Part shown: positions 58,308 through 64,000 of the stretch, piece by piece
Layout of the letters: each line of letters opens with the position of its first letter
Numbering within the stretch: position 1 is the first letter of the stretch
NCBI RefSeq assembly: GCF_900116145.1
Contig: NZ_FPAB01000002.1
Coordinates: 248,001-312,000, forward strand
DNA from: Streptomyces harbinensis
Lineage (GTDB): Bacteria > Actinomycetota > Actinomycetes > Streptomycetales > Streptomycetaceae
Length of the DNA stretch: 64,000 nucleotides
Reading direction: 5' to 3'
Notes under the pieces: model-generated
The model's input: the letters and a program-made list of their open reading frames with translations, nothing else
What the model was told of the DNA's origin: nothing
The model's database searches: none
Program-made: the position numbers and the translations under genes

Positions 58308-59237
58308 ATGTCCGAACCGACCGGTGCCGCCCGCCGTCGCGGGCCCTTCCAGGTCGGGGACCAGGTACAGCTCACCGATCCCAAGGGCCGCCACTACACC
58401 TTCACGCTCGAAGCCGGGAAGAGCTTCCACACCCACAAGGGTGCCTTCCCGCACGACGAGCTGATCGGTGCCCCCGAGGGAACCGTTGTCCGCACCACGG
58501 GGAACGTCGCCTATCTCGCGCTGCGCCCCCTGCTCCCCGACTACGTCCTGTCCATGCCCCGCGGAGCCGCCGTGGTCTACCCCAAGGACGCGGGGCAGAT
58601 CCTGGCCATGGCCGACATCTTCCCGGGCGCCCGGGTCGTCGAGGCCGGCGTGGGCTCCGGCTCGCTCAGCACCTTCCTGCTGCGCGCCATCGGCGACCAG
58701 GGCATGCTGCACTCCTACGAGCGCCGCGCCGACTTCGCCAAGATCGCCCAGGAGAACGTGGAGCGCTACTTCGGCTCCCCGCACCCGGCGTGGCGGCTGA
58801 CGGTCGGCGACCTCCAGGACAACCTGTCCGACACCGAGGTCGACCGCGTCATCCTGGACATGCTCGCCCCCTGGGAGTGTGTGGAAGCCGTCTCCAAGGC
58901 GCTCGTCCCGGGCGGGATCGTGTGCGCCTACGTCGCGACCACCACCCAGCTGGCCCGCACCGTGGAGACCCTGCGCGAGCACGGCACGTTCAACGAGCCG
59001 ACCGCGTGGGAGACCATGCTGCGCACCTGGCACGTCGAGGGCCTCGCGGTCCGCCCGGACCACCGCATGATCGGGCACACCGGCTTCCTGGTCACCGCCC
59101 GCCGGCTGGCCGACGGCGTCGAGCCGCCGCGCCGCCGCCGGCGCCCGGCCCCCGGCGCGTACGGTTCCGACTACACCGGCCCCGGCTCGGCGAGCGGCAC
59201 CGCGCCCGCCCGCCCGGCGGAGGAAACGGACGCGTAA
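58308..59237 (+). CDS. trmI: tRNA (adenine-58-N1)-methyltransferase TrmI
   Basis: 309 residues from ATG 58308. FQVGDQVQLTDPKGRHYTFT is the N-terminal barrel; VYPKDAGQILAMADIFPGAR, then the AdoMet loop VVEAGVGSGSLSTFLLRAIG (~112), ADFAKIAQENVERYFG, DRVILDMLAPWECVEAVSKA and GFLVTARRLADGVEPPRRRR. Makes m1A58 in tRNA. A -10-like TAGGCT lies ten bases before the start, suggesting a leaderless transcript. The Gly/Pro-rich tail is typical for streptomycetes. Confidence 0.94.
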   Translation: MSEPTGAARRRGPFQVGDQVQLTDPKGRHYTFTLEAGKSFHTHKGAFPHDELIGAPEGTVVRTTGNVAYLALRPLLPDYVLSMPRGAAVVYPKDAGQILAMADIFPGARVVEAGVGSGSLSTFLLRAIGDQGMLHSYERRADFAKIAQENVERYFGSPHPAWRLTVGDLQDNLSDTEVDRVILDMLAPWECVEAVSKALVPGGIVCAYVATTTQLARTVETLREHGTFNEPTAWETMLRTWHVEGLAVRPDHRMIGHTGFLVTARRLADGVEPPRRRRRPAPGAYGSDYTGPGSASGTAPARPAEETDA

Positions 59238-59274
59238 ACCCCCCGCCGTATCCCGGTGATGTGAGATGTGGCAC

Positions 59275-59310
59275 GATGCCGGGACCTGCCAACGCGCAGG
59301 TCCCGGCATC
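59275..59310 (+). terminator. Hairpin after trmI
   Basis: GATGCCGGGACCTG (59275-59288) pairs exactly with CAGGTCCCGGCATC (59297-59310), eight-base loop, 37 bases after the trmI stop. Confidence 0.8.
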
Positions 59311-59348
59311 GAGTTGTCTCTCGCCTCCCCGCCCCAGGAGCCGTCCGC

Positions 59349-59906
59349 GTGCAGTCCCCGGCAGCCGCAGTACCTCCGTCCCCCAGTGGCCGTCCCGTGC
59401 ACTGGATCACCACCGCCGCGGCCCTGGCCGCGCTCGCCGCGACGGCCGCCTGGCTCGGCCCGGGCGGCGCGGCGGCCGAGCCGCCCGCGGCGCCGGTGGC
59501 GGGCCCGGATCCGGCCGCGGCCGACTATCCGGTGGACTGCGGCCCGTACGGCATCACCGTCACCGACCACCTCACCGTCGATCTGGACGGGGACGGCGTC
59601 GCGGAGACCGTCGCCGCCGTGCACTGCGACGCCGGGGCAGGCACCCCGCCGCACGGCCTGTACCTGCTGACCGCGCCGGCCCGCGGCGAGAGCGCGCCCC
59701 GGGTGGCGCTGACCCTGGTCGACCCGGCCGAGGGCATGACCCTGGAGAACCTGGCCGCGCGCGGCGGCACCGTCTCGGTACGGCTGCTCGGCTACTCCTC
59801 GCCCGACGTCCCGCGCTCCGCGCCCGACCAGCGGCGCGATGTCTCCTGGGAGTGGACGGACGGCACCCTGGCACTGCGCGCGGCCCCGCCGCCCGGCAGC
59901 TACTGA
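59349..59906 (+). CDS. Hypothetical secreted or membrane-anchored protein
   Basis: 185 residues from GTG 59349; an earlier in-frame start would run through the trmI terminator. N-terminal hydrophobic segment HWITTAAALAALAATAAWLG (~18-37) works as a signal or anchor. The outside part, VDCGPYGITVTDHLTVDLDG, DGVAETVAAVHCDAGAGTPP, has two Cys and a DLDGDGVAET calcium-loop-like element. LLGYSSPDVPRSAPDQRRDV near the end. Function unknown; conserved at this locus in relatives as I recall. Confidence 0.75.
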   Translation: MQSPAAAVPPSPSGRPVHWITTAAALAALAATAAWLGPGGAAAEPPAAPVAGPDPAAADYPVDCGPYGITVTDHLTVDLDGDGVAETVAAVHCDAGAGTPPHGLYLLTAPARGESAPRVALTLVDPAEGMTLENLAARGGTVSVRLLGYSSPDVPRSAPDQRRDVSWEWTDGTLALRAAPPPGSY

Positions 59907-59961
59907 GCGGATCCGGGCCCGGCCGGGCGCGGGGGTGCGCCCGGCGACGAGCGCAAGGAGA

Positions 59962-60291
59962 TCAGGAGACGTCCGCGGGGTCCGCGACGGCGTCCGGACC
60001 GTACACCTCGGCCTTGTCCGCCGCGCGGCGCACGTGGATGCACTCGCCCGGACAGTCCTTGGCCGACTCGATCACATCGCGCAGCAGCGGCAGCGGCACC
60101 GGCGCGGTGGCCCCGGGTGCGGTGAGCAGCTCGGCCTCCCGGCCGTACGCCGCCGGGGGCTTCACATACGCGAGGCCGTCGATGTCCAGCTCGAAGACCT
60201 CGGGAGCGTACTGCGCGCAGATCCCGTCGCCCGTGCACAGGTCCTGGTCGATCCAGACTTCCAGGTCCGAGGAAGCATTCCGCGCGGTCAT
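59962..60291 (-). CDS. Ferredoxin
   Basis: 109 residues from ATG 60291. EVWIDQDLCTGDGICAQYAP, EVFELDIDGLAYVKPPAAYG and SAKDCPGECIHVRRA carry Cys in the C-x5-C ... C-x3-C pattern of actinobacterial [3Fe-4S]/[4Fe-4S] ferredoxins. It is longer than usual (~65) because of an insert (YGREAELLTAPGATAPVPLP) between the Cys clusters. Electron carrier, perhaps for P450s. Divergent from arc, a conserved position. Confidence 0.92.
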   Translation of the reverse strand: MTARNASSDLEVWIDQDLCTGDGICAQYAPEVFELDIDGLAYVKPPAAYGREAELLTAPGATAPVPLPLLRDVIESAKDCPGECIHVRRAADKAEVYGPDAVADPADVS

Positions 60292-60467
60292 GTGGCCTGC
60301 CGTTCCTTGAGAGGGTGAAACAAAGAGAGCCATCCCTGCCGGGTGTTGACCGCTTACGACCATACAACCGTCCGCTTTCCACTCGTCCGGGGTGGGTATT
60401 CCCTGGCATGAGGGAGTGCGCAAGGGTGAAGATCGGATCCACCTCGACCGTCTTTGTGATCTAGGGG

Positions 60468-60495
60468 TTTCGAACCGCACCGGTCCAGGTAGGGT
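60468..60495 (+). promoter_or_regulatory. Promoter-like sequence upstream of arc
   Basis: TTTCGA (60468-60473), 16-bp spacer, TAGGGT (60490-60495), 38 bases before the GTG start. The start itself has a strong GGAGGAGG site. Confidence 0.45.
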
Positions 60496-60533
60496 CTGGA
60501 AGCGTCCAGCTCCCTTTGGAGGAGGTGAGGACC

Positions 60534-62306
60534 GTGGCATCCCACGATGACGACAGCAACCGCGGCATCCGGCCCGGTCGGGCATCCGACGACCCGTCCC
60601 GGCAGCTTGCCGATCTTGAGCAGGAGATCACCGTCCTGCGCCGAAAGCTGGCCGACTCTCCGCGGCACACTCGGGTTCTCGAGGAGCGGATCGTCGAGCT
60701 GCAGACCAACCTGGCCGGCGTGTCCGCGCAGAACGAGCGGCTCGCCACGACCCTCCGCGAGGCCCGTGACCAGATCGTCGCCCTCAAGGAAGAGGTCGAC
60801 CGGCTGGCGCAGCCTCCGGCCGGTTTCGGCGTCTTCCTGCGAGCCAACGAGGACGACACGGCCGACATCTTCACCGGTGGCCGCAAGCTGCGGGTGAATG
60901 TCAGTCCCAATATCGAACTGGACAAGCTGCGGCGTGGCCAGGAGGTCATGCTCAACGAGGCGCTCAACGTGGTCGCGGCCATGGAATTCGAGAGCGTCGG
61001 CGAAATCGTCACCCTCAAGGAAGTCCTGGAGGACGGCGAGCGCGCCCTGGTCGTCGGGCACACCGACGAGGAGCGTGTGGTCCGGCTGGCCGAGCCGCTG
61101 CTGGCCTCCGGCATCGTGCTGCGCTCCGGGGACGCCCTGCTGCTGGAGCCGCGATCCGGCTATGTGTTCGAGGTCGTGCCCAAGAGCGAGGTCGAGGAGC
61201 TGATCCTCGAAGAGGTCCCCGACATCGACTACAACAAGATCGGCGGTCTGGGCGGCCAGATCGAGCTGATCAGGGACGCGGTGGAGCTCCCGTACCTGCA
61301 CCCGGACCTGTTCCGGGAGCACGAGCTGCGCCCGCCCAAGGGCGTCCTGCTGTACGGCCCGCCCGGCTGCGGCAAGACGCTCATCGCCAAGGCGGTGGCG
61401 AACTCGCTCGCCAAGAAGGTCGCCGAGGTCACCGGCAAGCCCGCGGGGAAGAGCTTCTTCCTCAACATCAAGGGCCCCGAGCTGCTGAACAAGTACGTCG
61501 GCGAGACCGAGCGGCACATCCGGCTGGTCTTCCAGCGGGCCCGCGAGAAGGCCAGTGAGGGCACGCCCGTCATCGTCTTCTTCGACGAGATGGACTCCCT
61601 CTTCCGCACCCGCGGCTCCGGGGTCAGCTCGGACGTGGAGAACACCATCGTCCCGCAGCTGCTCTCCGAGATCGACGGTGTGGAGGGCCTGGAGAACGTC
61701 ATCGTGATCGGCGCCTCCAACCGCGAGGACATGATCGACCCGGCGATCCTGCGCCCCGGCCGTCTCGATGTGAAGATCAAGATCGAGCGTCCGGACGCGG
61801 AGGCCGCCCGGGACATCTTCTCGAAGTACCTCACGCCGCGGCTCCCGCTGCACACCGAGGACCTCCAGGAGCACTCCGGCAACGCCGAGGCGGCCGTCGC
61901 CGCGATGATCCAGACCGTGGTCGAGCAGATGTACGCCGAGACCGAGGAGAACCGCTTCCTGGAGGTCACCTACGCCAACGGTGACAAGGAAGTGCTCTAC
62001 TTCAAGGACTTCAACTCCGGCGCCATGATCCAGAACATCGTGGACCGGGCGAAGAAGATGGCCATCAAGGCATTCCTGGACCACAATCAGAAGGGTCTGC
62101 GCGTCTCCCACCTCCTCGCCGCCTGCGTGGACGAGTTCAAGGAGAACGAGGACCTGCCCAATACCACCAACCCCGACGACTGGGCCCGGATCTCCGGAAA
62201 GAAGGGCGAGCGGATCGTCTTCATCCGCACCCTGGTCACCGGAAAGAAGGGCGCCGACACCGGCCGTTCCATCGACACGGTGGCGAACACGGGTCAATAC
62301 CTGTAG
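60534..62306 (+). CDS. arc: Proteasome-associated AAA ATPase ARC/Mpa
   Basis: 590 residues from GTG 60534, behind GGAGGAGGTGAGG. Hexameric unfoldase that binds Pup-tagged proteins and feeds the 20S proteasome. Coiled coil ~20-85 ([20 protein letters not shown]), the Pup-binding part; double OB region ~95-225; AAA domain with Walker [16 protein letters not shown] (~275), pore loop [20 protein letters not shown], Walker [19 protein letters not shown] (~348), [20 protein letters not shown]. The C-terminal GQYL is the proteasome-docking motif. Upstream of dop in the standard order. Confidence 0.97.
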   Translation: MASHDDDSNRGIRPGRASDDPSRQLADLEQEITVLRRKLADSPRHTRVLEERIVELQTNLAGVSAQNERLATTLREARDQIVALKEEVDRLAQPPAGFGVFLRANEDDTADIFTGGRKLRVNVSPNIELDKLRRGQEVMLNEALNVVAAMEFESVGEIVTLKEVLEDGERALVVGHTDEERVVRLAEPLLASGIVLRSGDALLLEPRSGYVFEVVPKSEVEELILEEVPDIDYNKIGGLGGQIELIRDAVELPYLHPDLFREHELRPPKGVLLYGPPGCGKTLIAKAVANSLAKKVAEVTGKPAGKSFFLNIKGPELLNKYVGETERHIRLVFQRAREKASEGTPVIVFFDEMDSLFRTRGSGVSSDVENTIVPQLLSEIDGVEGLENVIVIGASNREDMIDPAILRPGRLDVKIKIERPDAEAARDIFSKYLTPRLPLHTEDLQEHSGNAEAAVAAMIQTVVEQMYAETEENRFLEVTYANGDKEVLYFKDFNSGAMIQNIVDRAKKMAIKAFLDHNQKGLRVSHLLAACVDEFKENEDLPNTTNPDDWARISGKKGERIVFIRTLVTGKKGADTGRSIDTVANTGQYL

Positions 62307-62310
62307 CAGC

Positions 62311-62362
62311 GAAGCGTCCGGCTGCGGGGCATGCGACGGCATGAACCGCAGCCGGACGCTTC
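62311..62362 (+). terminator. Perfect 17-bp hairpin between arc and dop
   Basis: GAAGCGTCCGGCTGCGG (62311-62327) pairs exactly with its complement at 62346-62362, 18-base loop. It starts four bases after the arc stop and ends 16 before the dop start, with AAGGAGGG between. No U-tract, so it may be an attenuator or stabilising stem rather than a full stop. Confidence 0.7.
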
Positions 62363-62378
62363 TCCCAAGGAGGGCCGC

Positions 62379-63890
62379 ATGACTGTACGGCGAGTGATGG
62401 GGATCGAAACGGAGTACGGCGTCTCCGTCCCCGGCCACCCGAACGCCAACGCCATGCTCACCTCCTCCCAGGTCGTGAACGCCTACGCGGCGGCCATGCA
62501 CCGGGCCCGGCGGGCACGCTGGGACTTCGAGGAGGAGAATCCGCTGCGCGACGCCCGCGGATTCGATCTGGCGCGCGACAACGCCGACGCCAGCCAGCTC
62601 ACGGACGAGGACATCGGCCTCGCCAACGTCATCCTCACCAACGGCGCCCGGCTGTACGTGGACCACGCCCATCCGGAGTACAGCGCCCCCGAGACCACCA
62701 GCCCGCTGGACGCCCTGCTGTGGGACAAGGCCGGCGAGCGGATCATGGCCGAGGCCGCCCGGCGCGCCGCCGAGGTGCCCGGCTCCCAGCCCATCCAGCT
62801 CTACAAGAACAACACCGACAACAAGGGCGCCTCCTACGGCACCCACGAGAACTACCTGATGAAGCGGGAGACGCCGTTCTCCGACATCGTGCGCCACCTG
62901 ACGCCGTTCTTCGTCTCCCGGCAGGTGGTCTGCGGCGCCGGGCGGGTCGGCATCGGGCAGGACGGCAGCGAGCACGGCTTCCAGCTCAGCCAGCGCGCCG
63001 ACTACTTCGAGGTCGAGGTGGGGCTGGAGACCACCCTCAAGCGGCCCATCATCAACACCCGCGACGAGCCGCACGCGGACGCCGAGAAGTACCGCAGGCT
63101 GCATGTGATCATCGGCGACGCCAACCTCGCCGAGGTCTCCACCTATCTGAAGCTGGGCACCACCGCGCTGGTCCTGTCCATGATCGAGGACGGCTTCATC
63201 GCGGTCGATCTGGCCGTGGACCAGCCGGTCCGCACCCTGCACCGGGTCAGCCACGACCCCTCGCTGCGCCGGCTGATCACGCTGCGCAGCGGACGCAAGC
63301 TCACCGCCGTACAGCTCCAGATGGAGTACTACGAGCTGGCCCGCAAGTACGTGGAGGAGCGCTGGGGCGCGGACGCCGACCCGCAGACCACGGATGTGCT
63401 CAGCCGCTGGGAGGACGTGCTCGGCAAGCTGGAGACCGACCCGATGAGCCTGGCCAACCAGCTGGACTGGGTCGCCAAGCGGGAGCTGATGGAGGGCTAC
63501 CGGCGCCGCGACAGCCTCGGCTGGGACGCCGCCCGGCTGCATCTGGTGGACCTCCAGTACGCGGACGTCCGGCCCGACAAGGGGCTGTACAACCGGCTGG
63601 CGGCCCGCGGCCGGATCACCCGGCTGCTGGACGAGGAGGACGTGCTGCGGGCCCAGGGCAGCCCGCCCGAGGACACCCGCGCCTATTTCCGCGGCCGCTG
63701 TCTCGAACAATACGCCGACGATGTGGCCGCCGCCTCCTGGGATTCGGTGATCTTCGACGTCCCGGGCCGGGATTCCCTTCAGCGGGTACCCACCATGGAT
63801 CCTTTGCGGGGTACCCGGGAACACGTGAAGGATCTGCTGGACGCCAGCAGCAGCGCCCAGGATCTGCTCCGGGCGCTGGCTGGGGGCTGA
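62379..63890 (+). CDS. dop: Depupylase/Pup deamidase Dop
   Basis: 503 residues from ATG 62379 ([20 protein letters not shown]), behind AAGGAGGG. Converts Pup C-terminal Gln to Glu and removes Pup from proteins. Glutamine-synthetase fold: [11 protein letters not shown] with the metal Glu, [60 protein letters not shown], the Dop-loop region nearby, [20 protein letters not shown] and the C-terminal domain. Follows arc; pup should come just right of the window. Confidence 0.97.
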   Translation: MTVRRVMGIETEYGVSVPGHPNANAMLTSSQVVNAYAAAMHRARRARWDFEEENPLRDARGFDLARDNADASQLTDEDIGLANVILTNGARLYVDHAHPEYSAPETTSPLDALLWDKAGERIMAEAARRAAEVPGSQPIQLYKNNTDNKGASYGTHENYLMKRETPFSDIVRHLTPFFVSRQVVCGAGRVGIGQDGSEHGFQLSQRADYFEVEVGLETTLKRPIINTRDEPHADAEKYRRLHVIIGDANLAEVSTYLKLGTTALVLSMIEDGFIAVDLAVDQPVRTLHRVSHDPSLRRLITLRSGRKLTAVQLQMEYYELARKYVEERWGADADPQTTDVLSRWEDVLGKLETDPMSLANQLDWVAKRELMEGYRRRDSLGWDAARLHLVDLQYADVRPDKGLYNRLAARGRITRLLDEEDVLRAQGSPPEDTRAYFRGRCLEQYADDVAAASWDSVIFDVPGRDSLQRVPTMDPLRGTREHVKDLLDASSSAQDLLRALAGG

Positions 63891-64000
63891 TTTCCTCCGG
63901 ATACGGGAATCATGCGGAGGACCCCCGGACGTTGTAGCAATGAAGGAGCCGATGTCAGCACCGGCTAGTAGGGTCTGATCTTGTTACGTCGAAGCTGAGC
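63891..64000. other. Intergenic start of the pup promoter region, truncated by window edge
   Basis: No gene is visible. A -10-like TAGGGT lies near 63968-63973. Pup normally begins shortly after. The last 30 bases show nothing further. Confidence 0.4.

Noticed and set aside
60354..63824. A 1156-codon minus-strand frame opposite arc and dop
   Set aside because: Same effect; both arc and dop are full length with all motifs.

Overview
This window is high-GC actinobacterial DNA, almost certainly from a Streptomyces. The evidence is the chaplin pair (chpH, chpC), the mycothiol ligase mshC, the Arc/Mpa and Dop genes of the Pup-proteasome system, the gylR-glpFKD glycerol operon, a WhiJ/DUF397-type regulator array, an F420-type oxidoreductase and the strong third-position GC of every real gene.

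Layout. 1-2.3 kb is a mobile-element scar: the N-terminal part of a TnpB gene running off the left edge and a decayed IS21-family element. 2.3-17.2 kb is accessory: an acetyltransferase, a PepSY membrane protein, an esterase, four TetR/HxlR-type regulator and enzyme pairs, a small OAA-lectin-like protein, a TOPRIM protein, a Ser/Thr kinase, and an XRE/DUF5753 regulator followed by four overlapping DUF397 genes. Opposite that regulator is a frameshifted RsbW/AbaA-like ATPase. 17.3-25.65 kb is a divergent catabolic cluster. One arm has a BCCT transporter, a SnoaL-like protein, a flavin reductase and a GntR/FCD repressor. The other has two AA_synth (DUF1185) proteins, an alpha/beta hydrolase, an aldehyde dehydrogenase, a Pro1 tautomerase and a luciferase-like monooxygenase. 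Both promoters carry the same near-palindromic site over their predicted start points. I read it as ring cleavage and assimilation of a betaine, most plausibly an N-methylated pyridine carboxylate of the trigonelline type; the substrate is inference. 25.7-30.0 kb is a FecBCD-type metallophore importer plus an MFS transporter, both with Zur-box-like sequences. 30.2-31.6 kb is a GH30_8 glucuronoxylanase under a perfect 26-bp palindrome containing a CebR-type operator.

A tRNA-Leu(GAG) at 32.74-32.83 kb marks the change to conserved chromosome. From there the order (M20 peptidase, chpH, chpC, DUF5703, RecD-like protein, aldo/keto reductase, F420 oxidoreductase, histidine phosphatase, DUF3090, SCO1664-like kinase, mshC, PAC2, glpD-glpK-glpF-gylR, metH, HAD, response regulator, RecB-like nuclease, M50 protease, trmI, ferredoxin, arc, dop) matches, as I recall it, the arc-to-chpH region of S. 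coelicolor in reverse.

How parts work together. GylR probably represses glpFKD and itself through two near-identical 15-bp sites. MshC, DUF3090, the SCO1664-like protein and the histidine phosphatase form a conserved actinobacterial set. Arc and Dop recognise and recycle Pup-tagged proteins. The window ends just before where pup is expected. No CRISPR array, prophage, integrase, PKS or NRPS gene was seen.
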